A DNA stretch of 64,000 nucleotides from Babylonia areolata (Eukaryota > Mollusca > Gastropoda > Neogastropoda > Buccinidae). Positions 45,542 through 57,428 of this stretch are shown in pieces. A model generated the notes under the pieces. The model did not search any database and was not told the origin of the DNA. It was given only the letters and a program-made list of their open reading frames with translations. Where the stretch lies: assembly GCF_041734735.1 (NCBI RefSeq), contig NC_134876.1, positions 24,928,752-24,992,751 on the forward strand, in the 5' to 3' direction. Positions within the stretch are counted from its first letter, which is position 1; each line of letters starts with the position of its first letter. The position numbers and the translations under genes are program-made.

Positions 45542-46890
45542 CGTGGACAAACGTTACTGTTATCTTTAGGAGGAAAAAAAAGAAAGTACGCATACCGTTT
45601 GTGTAAATAAATTGACAAATAAATAGACGATGCGTAAATAGACGGAAATAAATGAATAAATACGTGCTGTAAAAATATTTAGTCCAATGTTTGTTGTCCA
45701 GGACAGTGTATTCAAGATAGTGCCAAATACGCTAGGTTATACGTCGACTTTTACATTGCTATAACAAATGATGTAAATCTTTTCATATTTAATTCATTAG
45801 AATGTACAATCACCAACTCGTGTGATGGATAGACATTTTAACAAACTAACCACCCTACCATCCAGTGCCACACAACTTTGAGTACCTTCCATTGAACATC
45901 ACTATTTGAATAAAGGTTTTGGAGGGGAAACGGATATTTGAACTAAAATAACGAAGTAGCAATTTGAAAAGAATTCGTTATTTTTGTTGTTATAAACGTA
46001 ACTGAGTTAAATGCGATTTATGGTCTGACTTATTTCGTGAGATCAATCTCAATGGGTTTTTTTAATATTCTTAATTATGCATGAAAGGCTATCATCAGTA
46101 TGAAATGCATAGTTGAAAAAAAAAAAATTAAAGCACAGATGTATGTAATCTGTGGAAACGATCGTGCCTACGTTTACAAGCTGTCGAGCATGTAATTGTA
46201 AGCATGTAAAAGATTTCTATGGTAAATGCAGCAAATCACTTCACCGCCCTGAAGAAACTTCTGTCTGATGGAGATCCAACCAATCTGTTTTTTTCACCCG
46301 ACAGTGGAGTACGACAACCAATCAAACTGCTGTGTGCGCGAGTCACACTGCACAGTCGTATGACGATACACACGGCTGTATACCCGATCCCTGTTTCACC
46401 CTGTTTAGCATTGTTATCTTGAAACTGGACCGTTACCTGTCCATAGATTATAACATCAAAAACCAAATGTTGATAGATCATTTATTTATTCATTCATTTA
46501 TTTATTTATGTATGTATTCATCGATTCAGTATTCGTTTCTTCATTCTTGTACTCATTTATTTATTCATCTATTTATGATATGAATTATATTGTTTTAATC
46601 GTTTTGGGTTTGTTTGTTGTTTTTTGTTTGTTTTTTTGTTGTTTTTTTGTTTGTTTGTTTTTTGTTTTTTGTTGTTGTTTTTTTTTGCGGTTCCCTCAAC
46701 CTCATTTTCCTCACTTTTTTTCGATTTTAAATCTTTTTTTTTCTTTTTTGTCTATTCGTTTTTTCTCTTTTCTTTTTTTTTGATAGTGAGTCCACCATTT
46801 CCTATTTTCCTATGCTCTTTTCTTTTCAACACTGTTCGTTTTCCATATTAATTGTAACATGGGTGTCTGGGTCAAAGTCACGATGATCTA
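45171..46890. other. Intergenic, GT/G/T-rich then AT-rich
   Basis: GT runs lie at 45188-45206 and 45509-45540, a C run at 45309-45326, AAAT-type sequence at 45600-45660, unique AT-rich DNA at 45660-46470, (TTTA)n at 46480-46575 and T/G-rich sequence at 46600-46790. No gene is seen. Confidence 0.5.
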
Positions 46891-47262
46891 GGTGGAGTGA
46901 TGGCCTAGAGGTAACGCGTCCGCCTAGGAAGCGAGAGAATCTGAGCGCACTGGTTCGAATCCCGGCACAGTCGCCAGTATTTTCTCCCCCCTCCACAGGT
47001 GGTCTTGATGCTAGTCATTCGGATGAGACGATAAACCTAGGTCCCGTGTGCAGCATGCAATTAGCGCAAGTAAAAGAACCCACGGCAACAAAATGGTTGT
47101 CCCTGGCAAAATTCTGTAGAAAAATCCACTTCGATACAGACAGAAAATTTCACATCTCACTCCTCTCAGTCAGCCATGTTCACGTGCATAAAAAGAATCA
47201 CACAAGAGCCTGATATCTTTGCAAGTATTTATACGATGTATATACAAAAAAAAAAAAAAAAC
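46891..47262 (+). mobile_element. tRNA-derived SINE, family B with head type 2
   Basis: It starts GGTGGAGTGATGGCCTAGAG (A box at 46901-46911) with B box GGTTCGAATCC at 46952-46962. The body has GATGAGACGATAAACCTAGG, GTCCCGTGTGCAGCATGC, CCCACGGCAACAAAATGG and GTCCCTGGCAAAATTCTG. The 3' third diverges from the copy at 14118 and ends in an A run at 47247-47262. The head matches that of 14118 (minus) but not that of 13884, although the body is shared. Confidence 0.85.
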
Positions 47263-47998
47263 TATTTAAAAATTCAAACATTCATTTACGCACTCATACT
47301 AAATATAGTCGAAGGGCAACAACACACACTGCACAGCACATGAAGGGAATACCCAGGTCCTTCAAAGAGTTCGTTTCACTCCAGTCCTCAGTCCAGGACA
47401 CAGGCTGCTCCTCAGCGCCTTCTCCACAGCTTGGCTGCCCTCCACGATGTCGCCATCAGCGGTTACTGCTGCTGCAGCTGCTGCTGCTGTTGCTGCTGTT
47501 GCTACTGCGGCTAGGTCATGACCCAGCGCCAACCCACAAGCTCTTTAAACCAAACAAATACTTTTATTTCAGTTCAGTTCAGTTCTCGGGACGTTTATAA
47601 GCGTTGCAGCTTTTTTCTTTTCGGTTTTTCTTTTGGGTTTTTTTCTTCTTTTCTTTCTTTTTTGTCCCAGTCTAACAAAAACATTGACTGGAGTTGCCAG
47701 TACACTAGGTCATGAGTAATAGTTTTTTGTTTTTGTGGGTTTTTTTTTATCATTCAGCATAAATGAATTTCAAATTGCTGATACTAATTACCGGTTCTAG
47801 GAGATTTTTTTTTTTTTTAAATGTTAACATTGTTCGCCATCTTAACATGCAGAGGTAGTGTATTCCAATAAGGTGAAATTCTGTTACTAAACAATTTTTT
47901 CGAATGTTAGTTCTTGAAGTAATTTCAGTTCATCTTTGCTCATGTACGTGTTTATGCTTGTCTCTGTATTGTCTCCCTTAGTCCCGTCAGTCACATGT

Positions 47999-48040
<42 letters not shown>

Positions 48041-48733
48041 CCTGTACAATTTCACTAAGTTCCCTAGGTTCAGTCACGCATCATCCTCACCATTGATTTA
48101 CCACTTATATATTCATCATTCCTTAGCTATCGTCTTCGCGATAGTATCTTTTAGCCTCTTTCTGTCTTTCCAATCCAGTCATATATGTTTCTCCAAGCAA
48201 GCGCTATCAGTTACATTAATAAATATATATTCCATTATTCCAACATTATGACGAAAGTCTCAATGGAAATCATTCTAATTAACAAAGATTAGGTAAAATC
48301 AGGCGTAAGCAAACAATATCCTTTTCTCTCTGTCATAGTAGCAATAGAATTATAAACACTTTGACAAAAAAGGAATCTTACTAGACTGCCAAGTTTAAAA
48401 ACAGTATGACAGTATAATAAGGTGGGTTTTTTTTTTAAAGACCATAAAGCAAAACGACCATAAAATGCACATACATATACATTTATCCAAATTAATCCAT
48501 CGACGCTATGATAAGATAAACACCAGAAATATTCTAAAAAAAATTTTTCCACTCTCACCTGAGCACTGGAGTCACAGAGCCAAAGTTTTCTGCGGCTTAA
48601 GCCCAACGGCCGCACAGGTTCCCAGGACGTCAAACAAGTTGTGCCAGAAAGTACGCATGTACCTGAGCTCTCACCTGAACTCCTGAAAAAGGAAAATAAG
48701 TGCTCACTCAAGCGCCCCATGCGCCTCGTGCAA
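47263..48733. other. Intergenic, unique with short repeats
   Basis: GCT/GTT triplets lie at 47465-47512, T-rich runs at 47608-47665 and 47740-47818, and (GT)n at 48005-48039. Otherwise it is unique AT-rich sequence without a recognisable gene. Confidence 0.45.
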
Positions 48734-49118
48734 TCAAACATATATCTTCTTCTTCTTCTGCGTTCACTCGTATGCACACGAGTGGGCTTTTACGTGTATG
48801 ACCGTTTTTACCACGCCATGTAGGCAGCCATACTCCGTTTTCGGGGTTGTGCATGCTGGGTATGTTCTTGTTTCCATAACCCACCGAACGCTGACTTGGA
48901 TTACAGGATCTTTAACGTGCGTATTTGATCTTCTGCTTGCATATACACACGAAGAGGGTTCAGGCTCTAGCAGGTCTGCACATATGTTGACCTGGGAGAT
49001 CGTAAAAATCTCCACCCTTTACCCACCAGGCGCCGTCACCGTGATTCGAACCCGGGACCCTCAGATTGACAGTCCAACGCTTTAACCATTCGGCTATTGC
49101 GCCCGTCAAACATATATC
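48734..49118 (-). mobile_element. tRNA-derived SINE, family C, copy 2, with 13-bp target duplication
   Basis: The element occupies 48747-49105 on the minus strand and is flanked by the perfect direct repeat TCAAACATATATC (48734-48746 and 49106-49118). It is near-identical to 41359-41722: same head (GCGCAATAGCCGAATGG), B box complement GATTCGAACC near 49042, GAGATTTTTACGATCTCCC motif and (GAA)n tail. The perfect duplication shows retroposition by LINE machinery and a fairly recent insertion. Confidence 0.95.
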
Positions 49119-49189
49119 AAAATTGCCTCTCAACAAAGTGTTTTGCCATTCGAAAAAACGTCTGCATCCATGTGGTGACTTTCATGACA

Positions 49190-49500
49190 TCGACAGGAAA
49201 CAAATTAAGGAAATAAAAACTGCAGGCAGGAAAAAATGCAAAAAAAAAAAAAAAAAAGGAGGGGGGGGGGGGGGGGGGGGGGGCGCTCTGTATAGCGGCG
49301 TGCTCTCCCTGGGGAGAGCAGACCGAATTTTACGCAGAGAAATCTGTTGTGACAAAAAAGAGTAATACAATACAATATACAATACAGTACAATGCAATAC
49401 GATACGATACGATACGACACGACACGACACAACACAGTACAGTACAGTACAGTACAGTGCAACACAACACAACACAATACAATCTATTCTGTTCCACAGT
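49190..49500 (+). mobile_element. Family B SINE, 3' part with expanded tail
   Basis: AAACTGCAGGCAGGAAAAAA, an A run and a 24-base G run precede GGCGCTCTGTATAGCGGCG, CTCTCCCTGGGGAGAGCAG and GAAATCTGTTGTGAC, the 3' half of family B. The tail is expanded to ATACAATACAATAC and CGATACGATACGAC-type repeats to about 49490. The tRNA head is missing. Confidence 0.8.
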
Positions 49501-49504
49501 GACA

Positions 49505-49745
49505 CACGTCAAGGGCAAAGGTCAAGTGGTCCCAAATGGGTCAAGATGACCTTAAGTGGGCCACCCAAATCTACTAAAATATCACAAGTCGAGATCAAAG
49601 GTTAAGGTTACCCGACTGCATGAGTCGTGGTGACCTTCTCGAGGTTAACGGTCAAGGTGAACCTGATTGGGTCACAGCGGAACGTCAAGGCCATAGTACC
49701 CGTTGACCTCAACGTGTCACCTTTGCCCATTTTGGGACACCACAA
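49505..49745 (+). promoter_or_regulatory. Cluster of AGGTCA-type half-sites
   Basis: Repeated AAGGTCA, GGGTCA, TGACCTT and TGACCTC words fill about 240 bases. The arrangement GGTCAAGATGACC at 49539-49551 is a perfect GGTCAnnnTGACC palindrome, the core of an estrogen-response-type element. Nuclear receptors bind such half-sites. However, GGTCAAGGTCA-rich repeats are also common in mollusc intergenic DNA, so this may be a repeat relic. Confidence 0.35.
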
Positions 49746-49944
49746 TGTTTGACCAATAAATGGAATCTATCAACAATGGAATTTCTTGATATGTTTGATA
49801 TCTCCGAAAACAGAGTATGGCTGCCTGAACAGCACGGTGAAAACTCATAAGGATACAAACGAATGTGGGATTGCTACCCATGAACACAGGGGAAGAATAA
49901 TCACTTGATCTGTTGGTCGTGGAATCTGCAATGTTCTGATTTAT

Positions 49945-50568
49945 GGAACTAATGCCATCTGAACTGGCTGCAATGAATCTAATTTGAATAGATTTTGATA
50001 GATTTTCGAAAGGACTCTTTGACTGTACCTACTCTTGTCATAGATGGTGAAACCGTGGACAGAGTTAATGAATACAAATATTTAGGGACTATTTTAGACA
50101 AGAGCCTGGCTTTTAAAAAGACAGGAATGTTGTTTGTATTCATGAGAAATGTCAGTCTAGAATATTTTGTTTGCAGAAGTTAAGAAATATTGGTGTCAAT
50201 TCCAAGATTCTCCAGAACTTTTATCGATGTTGTATTGAGTCTGTGCTGACAGTTTCATTTATGTGCTGGTATGGAAGTTTCGGAGTGAGAAGTAAGCAAG
50301 TTTTGAATGATGTCGTGAGTGTGTGCAGTAAAGTTGTGGGAGTGAGACAAGCTAGTATGCAAGAGCTGTATGAAAGGCGAGTGCTTCAGAAAGCCAGGCA
50401 GATAACAACTGACGACACACATAGTTTAGCAAAGTACTATGTACTTTTACCATCAGGACGACGCTACAGAATGTTTAAAGTAAAATCCAGGGCTCAGAAG
50501 ACCTTTATACCCCGTTCAATTCACCTTTTAAATTCCTGAGAACTATGTACGCGCGCGCGTGTGTGTGT

Positions 50569-50648
<80 letters not shown>

Positions 50649-50837
50649 CTGCGCTTGCATGCGGGTACGTGTGAAAATGCATGCATAAAATGTTGCACTT
50701 TGTTTGAGTTTCTTGGACAATCATTTACTTAAATGTGTGACAATGTGCAGGATGAATGTGCAATGAGAATTGTGCAGTGTTCATGTCTTTCCATTTCTTT
50801 CACTACTATGTAATAATAAAGTTATTCTTATCTTAAT
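49945..50837 (+). mobile_element. LINE remnant (CR1/L2-like RT C-terminus and 3' UTR)
   Basis: Conserved LINE RT C-terminal segments are readable: IDFRKD, DRVNEYKYLGTILDKSLAF, then LQKLRNIGVNSKILQNFYRC, CIESVLTVSFMCWYGSF, LYERRVLQKA and LPSGRRYRMFKVKSR, ending HLLNS with TGA at 50537-50539. A frameshift near 50125 separates the first two parts, and further small indels are apparent upstream of 49990, so the copy is dead and 5'-truncated. The 3' UTR carries a GT microsatellite (50559-50647) and ends AATAAAGTTATTCTTATCTT, a typical short-tandem LINE end. Placement with CR1/L2-type LINEs is by motif style only. Confidence 0.8.
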
Positions 50838-51124
50838 TTATGTGCAATATGATACATGCAATGTTAGCCTTGGAGTATTTCAATATGTTTACAATAATGA
50901 TTAATTACAGCATTTCAATCAAGTGTATACATGCAATAGTTTTTATATTAATGGTGGTTTTTTTATTTGAGTCATGTTCATGTTTTTGTGTTGGGTAATT
51001 GTCTACATGTGTTTTACCGCGCCTGATGTAATTTCTCTGAATGAAATAATGAAGTTCTTCTTATCTTATGTGGGAGCAACAGGATATTGGAACGTATATA
51101 TTATATATATCTTTGTATATATGT
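50838..51124. other. Short intergenic gap, AT-rich
   Basis: Includes AATAATGAAGTTCTTCTTATCTTA near 51044-51067, which resembles the 3' end of the preceding LINE and may be a second tail. Nothing else is recognisable. Confidence 0.4.
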
Positions 51125-51735
<611 letters not shown>

Positions 51736-52699
51736 GAAGTTATAAATGTTCAAGAAAAGGAGGCCGGAGCAGAAGAGTTTAAGAGTTATAAGTTAAATGT
51801 CCACATTGTTTGTTGTTTGACTGTGTGTCGTTTCTGTTTAAAGTATACATCTTAATTAGTATCGAAAATGTTTCGTCTGCGTAATGTTATTTTGTATTGT
51901 CCATGTAAAGCGTTAGTGGGTACTATATATTGTGTTATCGTTCATTTGCTGAGAACTCGACTGACGTTTTCAGCCTCTGTCAGGATCGACTTTAACTTAA
52001 TTTATTTGAAATTTATTAGAATAATCAATTGAACTTAATACTTTGCATATATCTTCCCATGCCCGGCCGAAAAAACCAACAACATTTCTGCAATTTTTTT
52101 CTGCGTCATCATTTTAAAGACTAAAGAGACCTTCATGCAAATTTTCTGCGTAATCGGTTTCAGGGCTGAAACGACACACACTCAAACAACAAACAAAATG
52201 GAAGGTTAGCCTACCGCTCAATTCAATTAAAGGGGCTGCAGAACATCACTCAGAACAAGGAACTGATTGGAACACAGATTTGATCAAAGACACAAAGATG
52301 CAAATTGCCTTTTTTTCGACGGAACACGTAAAGGCTAGACAAAAACGAACTTACATCAAATAAGCGCGAAATACTTTTAAAGAAACGCATGTATTTTGTT
52401 TGTGTTGGTAATCTGATACCAAACGTCTGCAGATCTGACCAGGCGTCACTGGGACAAGGGAGACCACCCCACAGTCGAGCCTTGAAAATAAGAAAGAGAC
52501 AGAGATGTTGTCCAGTTGTCCTTTATTTATTGTTGTTGTTATCTTATCATTTTTCATGTTTATATTTCTGTCCAAAGAAGGTTGTTGTTGTTTTTTTTAT
52601 CGAACATTTACTTTGTTGTTTTAAACTATCCACTTAAATAAAAGCGCCGGTATAGATCTTAGGGCGTACTTTGTATAACGAAGTGAGTTACAAACTGGT
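51736..52699. other. Intergenic, unique AT-rich sequence
   Basis: No repeats of note and no recognisable coding frame. It contains TCACTCAGAACAAGGAACTG and similar ordinary sequence. Confidence 0.45.
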
Positions 52700-53370
52700 G
52701 ATCAGGTTCATCCTTTGTTACCCAAACACGACAAACAGAGAAGTCACCCAAGGTCTCCTATAGGCTATCCAGTGCAAAGAAAGCAAACTACCTCCAAGTC
52801 AGTCCTCAGAAACCCAAGGTGGTCGCCACAGAGCCGAAATTACACGGGCGGTACCGCCCCTACCCCCAAATCCACCCGTCCATTCTCCCCAAGCCACCCG
52901 GAATCGTTGAAAGCCAGTCTGACGCTGGCCCAAGGGGTAGGCGCTGTTTGTATGAAGAAGCGCGAAGCGAGGCTAATTTCCCATAATTGTTAAACAGGTA
53001 GCTTTCCCCCTCCGAGCCCCTAAGGGCCCCGGGACCTTGAGACAGCCCTCCGCGCTCCGCTCTTCACGGGGTCCATTGTGGCGGGGCGGCGGGGCTTCCC
53101 GTGGGGTAGCGTGTTATGTGATTTAATTCGCCCCTTGCCTGTCTGCGTTCACACCTCACGCATTGTTCTCTCGCTTTTCTCATTTCTCTGTGAAGCAGGG
53201 ACCACTGTGTGTACCCTGAGGGCCTCCTTGGATGTGGCTCTTCTTCTTCTTCTGCTCCCTCAGCCCATAATGGGTAAGTCTGGGGCGGGACTCGGCCCTC
53301 TCTTGCTCTCAGCTCTCCAAATTCCGAGCTGTCTTTCAGACCTGGATGAACATGGTGAGGCGGTGAAAAC
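52700..53370. promoter_or_regulatory. Candidate conserved non-coding block
   Basis: Complex, GC-balanced sequence with GGCTAATTTCCCATAATTG, TTGTTAAACAGG (FOX-like), GTCCATTGTGGCG (53071-53083, shared with 44842), GGGGCGGCGGGGC and TGTGATTTAATTCGCCCC. The + frame 53078-53377 has no recognisable domain. It looks enhancer-like by complexity; the function is not shown. Confidence 0.35.
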
Positions 53371-53961
53371 ATGTTAGGTTTTTTTTGGGGGGGTAGTTTT
53401 TTTTGTGTTTTTTTCGTCTTCTTTTTTTTTCTTTTTTTCTCTCAAGGCTTTTCCACGCCTGCCTGCTGATTCTCTCTCTCTCTCTCTGTGTCTCTGTCTC
53501 TCTCTCCCCTTTTTTTGTCACACTATTGTGTTTTTATCTCCTTCCCTGCCCTCCTTTCCCCTGCCCTCCCCCCCCCCGCCCCCCCTCAATCCCAAACCCC
53601 CCGCCCTCTAAAAAGGAACAGAGCACTTAGCTTTGGACAAAAGGGCATTTTCCCATCGATCCACCGTGGATTTGATCATGTGTGTGCAATAAAACAGGCG
53701 CGTGCGGGTGCACGAGTTTGTATATTATGTGCCTGCGTATAGTGTAATCGATTTATACACTTTGAACACATATGCATTGTATTGCTTTAAAAAAACCAAA
53801 CAACGCAGATTGTACTGTATTTCTTTTTTGTTACAACAGATATCTGTGTGGAAGTCGGGTTGCTTTCCACGTAAAGAGCGCCGCTACAGTGCAGTGATTC
53901 CCTTTTTGACTCACTGGTGTAAACAAAGTGAGTCTATGTTTTAACCCGGTGTTTGGTTGTC

Positions 53962-54021
<60 letters not shown>

Positions 54022-54587
54022 TCTGTGTGTGTGTGTGTGTCTGTGTGTCCGTGGTAAACTTTAACATTGACATTTTCTCTGCAAATACTTTGTCAGTTGA
54101 CACCAAATCAGGCATAAAAATAGGAAAAATTCAGATCTTCCAGTCATCTTGTTTAAAACAATATTGCACCTCTGGGATGGGCACAACCCCCCACCCACCC
54201 ACCCCCAAAAATGAAGCCTAATTATATGCAAACTGCATTTACTGTTATATTTATATTTTTTTGTATTCTCTAAACTTGGCACTTTGATCTGATATTCTGA
54301 CCCAACAACAAGAGCAGTCATTATTATTATTTTTTTTCAAACAGGAACTTCTTTTGCTAAGCATGGAAGTTTTATTTATTTTGTAAACGTTTTGGTGCAG
54401 ATAGTAAAAAAGGGAAATTACTCTGTAATTAATGCTAGGGGACTTAATTTGCTTCAAACTGATCTTTCTCATCTTAAACATTGCATTTTGAAATTATACT
54501 CAATACATAAAAAGCTTGGATTTTTTTTAAAAAGTGTATCACAAGTGAGTCTTGAAGGCCTTGTATTAATCATATCCTGGCCACAAC
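53371..54587. other. Intergenic with SINE tail fragment and GT repeats
   Basis: T-rich and CT-rich runs lie at 53380-53520 and a C-rich run at 53545-53600. A family B SINE tail fragment on the minus strand (about 53780-53905: ACAACAGATATCTGTGTGG, GCGCCGCTACAGTGCAG) follows. (GT)n lies at 53961-54050. The rest is AT-rich and unrecognised. Confidence 0.55.
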
Positions 54588-54833
54588 TGTGTGAAATTCG
54601 GGCTGCTCTCCGCAGGGACAGCGAGTCGTTACAATGGGAGCGCCACCTTTTATTCTGCCTGCAAGTACATCTGTTTTCCCATCAAAGTGGTTTCAACGTC
54701 ATTTTGCCAGGGACAATCCTTTTGTTACTATGAGTTCTTCGATCTTTACGTGCGCTAAGTCTATGCTGCACACGGGACCTCGGTTTTTTGTCTCATTCGA
54801 ATGAGTAGAGTCCAGATCTCCACTTAAGGTTTA
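54588..54833 (-). mobile_element. Family B SINE body, head missing
   Basis: Reading + it contains GTGTGAAATTCGGGCTGCTC, GAGCGCCACC, TTTTGCCAGGGACAATCC, GTGCGCTAAG and TGCTGCACACGGGACCTCGG, the complement of the family B body at 14118. The tRNA head, expected to the right, is absent, and the sequence stops at the LINE fragment beginning near 54834. Confidence 0.8.
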
Positions 54834-55420
54834 GTGATGGTTTGACATTATTTCTTTTATATTTTGTTCTGAAAATGTTCTAACTTTACAAGACTTTGGA
54901 AGTAGCCTGACAATAGTTTGACAGTGAAACAAAATATGATTTCGTGTGATCTGTTTACCACAAACACAATAAACGTTTTTGCTCAACTTTGTCTTGAAAG
55001 CGTCTAGTCTTATTCGAGACACCAGAGAGATTACCAGTCTATGATAGAACAAAGGGAAATCCATCAATTTGTATCGTGTAATTTCAGTTATAAACCTCTT
55101 TTCCTTTGGGTATGAAATCCTGTCATCAACACTAGCTTGACATCTGCTCCATATTGAAGATTCTAGAAGTCTGCAACATTCTGAAACTGACTGTTTGATA
55201 ACTATTTCAAAAATATTCTCTATTCTTTCAGCACCCTTTTTTGCCGCTCCGTTGGCCATTTCATTTCCTTTTATACCAATATGAGAGGGTACCCAGCAAA
55301 ATTCAGCAGTTCTGCCTTTGACTGATAAAATGTACAATAAATAGTTTATTTCAAAAATAAGATTTGGTCGAGTTTTTATATCAAACGATTCTAATACATG
55401 TAAGAATGACTAAGAGTCAA
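54834..55420 (-). mobile_element. LINE remnant with RNase H domain (I-superfamily-like)
   Basis: On the minus strand the frame gives RPNLIFEINYLLYIL, then GRTAEFCWVPSHIGIKGNEM (RNase H core with the VPSH and GNE motifs), a long linker, SLVSRIRLDAFKTKLSK and CVCGKQITRNHILFHC, the Cys/His C-terminus typical of I/Jockey-type LINE ORF2. A stop codon interrupts the frame just after the catalytic MVDS near 55410, and the GNE motif is followed by MANGAAK where AD is usual. The copy is 5'-truncated and inactive. Its 3' end abuts a SINE body fragment. Confidence 0.75.
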
Positions 55421-55429
55421 CCATTGAAA

Positions 55430-56289
55430 CGTGTGTATGTGTGTGTATGTGTGCGTGTGTGTTTGTTTATGTGTAAGGGTGTGTATGTGTAGTAGTAGTA
55501 GTAGTAGTAGTAGTCGTCGTTATTGGCTCTTACTTTACGTCTCTCCACTTCCACTGGTATCAGAGAGAGGGAAAGAGTGCGCGCGCGCGTGCGCGTGTAT
55601 GTAAAGGGGGCGGGGGAGGGGTGACGGTGTGGGCGGAGGAAGGGGTGTGTGATGACAACGGGCCAATACTCGCGATCAATGGGCAGATGCGGTGATTCCT
55701 CTGACATGGTCAACTCCAACACCAACATAAAAGGGACGGAGTGCCGACAGCGCCAGCAGCCCTCAGTGGCAGTACTGATTAAACAAACTATCAGGGAAGG
55801 TATCAGCCCCTCCCTCCGTCTACAGGAGATCAAAGCACGGTGGGTGAAAAAGACTAATCGACGTGGCGATTTTCATTCCCCACCCCCCTTCCCGACATCC
55901 ATTACATTTCATGTGGGGGATGATGAGAATGGAGGGGAGAGAGAGAGGGGGGGGAGAAGGGAGGAGAGAGTGTGGGGCACAGAGAGAGCTAGAAGAGAGG
56001 TTGGGGTAGATAGTAGGGGGCAGAGAGAAAGAGAGGAGACAGAGAGAGGAGACAGAGAGGAGAGAGAGAGAGAAGGGAGGAGAGAGTATGTAGCACAGAG
56101 AGAGCTGTAAGAGAGGAAGGGGTAGAGAGTAGGGGGTAGAGAGAAGAGCAGAGAGAGAGGGGGAGAGAGAGAGAGGGAGAGAGAGAGAGAGAAAGAAGGA
56201 GAGAGTATGTAGCAAAGAGAGAGCTAAAAGAGAGGAAGGGGTAGAGAGTAGGGAGCAGAGAGAGAGAGAGAGAGAGAGAGGGAGGAGGG
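55430..56289. other. Intergenic: GT, GTA and GA-rich tracts flanking a short unique block
   Basis: (GT)n-like sequence lies at 55433-55490, (GTA)n at 55491-55517, (GC)n-like at 55579-55592, and GA-rich, purine-only sequence at 55930-56285. The unique block 55650-55915 includes GGAGATCAAAGCACGG (55825-55840), a TCF/LEF-type word. Arg/Glu- and Leu/Ser-rich frames over the GA tract are artefacts. Confidence 0.6.
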
Positions 56290-56960
56290 GGAAGGGACAA
56301 AGCGATACATCCGCCACACGTAGCTGCTGATGCTGGCGATTTCTCCTTCCCCCGTTCCTCAGATCCGCCGCTAAATCCCCCCGGGGGCCGGGGATCCACT
56401 CTCTGCAATGACCACCCCCCACACCAGCGTCTTTTGGATCAATCCTCTTAAACACATCCTTTCAATATCAATTAAGGGAGAGATGGTCTTTTGGGGGGTG
56501 GAAGCCCCCCCTCCCCTTCCCCCATCTCCCCGCACAAACCTCGCCAGGCGCAGCTCAAGGCGGCAAATGGATTCCATCGTCAGGAAACGCTCGGAAAATT
56601 AACTTCTTCCGTGGTTGGGAATAACGGGCGCTGTGCTTGAAAGGGTTTTAATGAATTTGCTGTAAAAGGGGGGCTGCTTAGCCCGTTGTCCCCCGTCCGT
56701 GTGGACAGGGTAGCTCTGTCTTTAGGAGGATGGGGCGAGGGGATGGAGGTCTGATGTCACGGGGATTGTCGGCATTGATTGATTCGTCTTATCTGCTGCT
56801 GCTGATGGCCCGGGCTGTCTTTCAAAGCATCTGACAAACGTCCATTTCCTCTGGCACCGGAGAGATCAACACCCGAGCATGGGCATATCTCATCACCAGT
56901 TTATTGTTGGTGTTGGTGTTCACACCGCTTTCAACAAAGCCGAAAGAAGAGAACAGTTTA
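56290..56960. promoter_or_regulatory. Candidate conserved non-coding block
   Basis: About 670 bases of complex sequence with dense AT-core words: CCTTTCAATATCAATTAAGG, CGCTCGGAAAATTAAC, GGGTTTTAATGAATTTGCTG, GGCATTGATTGATTCG, CTTTCAAAGCATCTGAC and CCAGTTTATTGTTGG. Several resemble homeodomain, TCF/LEF or FOX sites. It is bounded by a GA-rich tract and unremarkable DNA. With the 36.7-37.5 kb block it is the most enhancer-like region here. No coding frame is convincing. Confidence 0.35.
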
Positions 56961-57338
56961 CTGCAGGGTATTGGAGTTGGGGTTCTATATAAGTACGAGA
57001 ACTAATTATCAGTTACATTGGGGTTTAGCGTTAGCATCTACCTCAAGTGGTATAGCTACTTCATGCAAGAAAAGTGCGGAGAGGGGGCAGGGGATGAAGG
57101 AGACCTACAATACTTCCCTGACACCAGCAGAACGACAAGGCTTTGAGGCAGGCTGCACATGTGGCACTTTTTGTGCTGGCATGGACCCATGTCAAAGTGG
57201 ATTAAGTCATCATAGTGTTCGCGAGTGTTCAGAAACACAAACGAATATACGAACATTTATACACGCAGAAATGGATGGGCACACAGAAAATACCGAAATA
57301 CGTATGCATAACTATATGTAAATGGGCTTACATAGATG

Positions 57339-57428
<90 letters not shown>

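Noticed and set aside
50505-50724. His/Thr-rich minus frames over the LINE 3' UTR
   Set aside because: They are artefacts of the GT microsatellite inside the LINE 3' UTR.
55820-56455. Leu/Ser-rich 211-residue minus frame
   Set aside because: It is opposite a purine-only GA tract; the composition is fully explained by the repeat.
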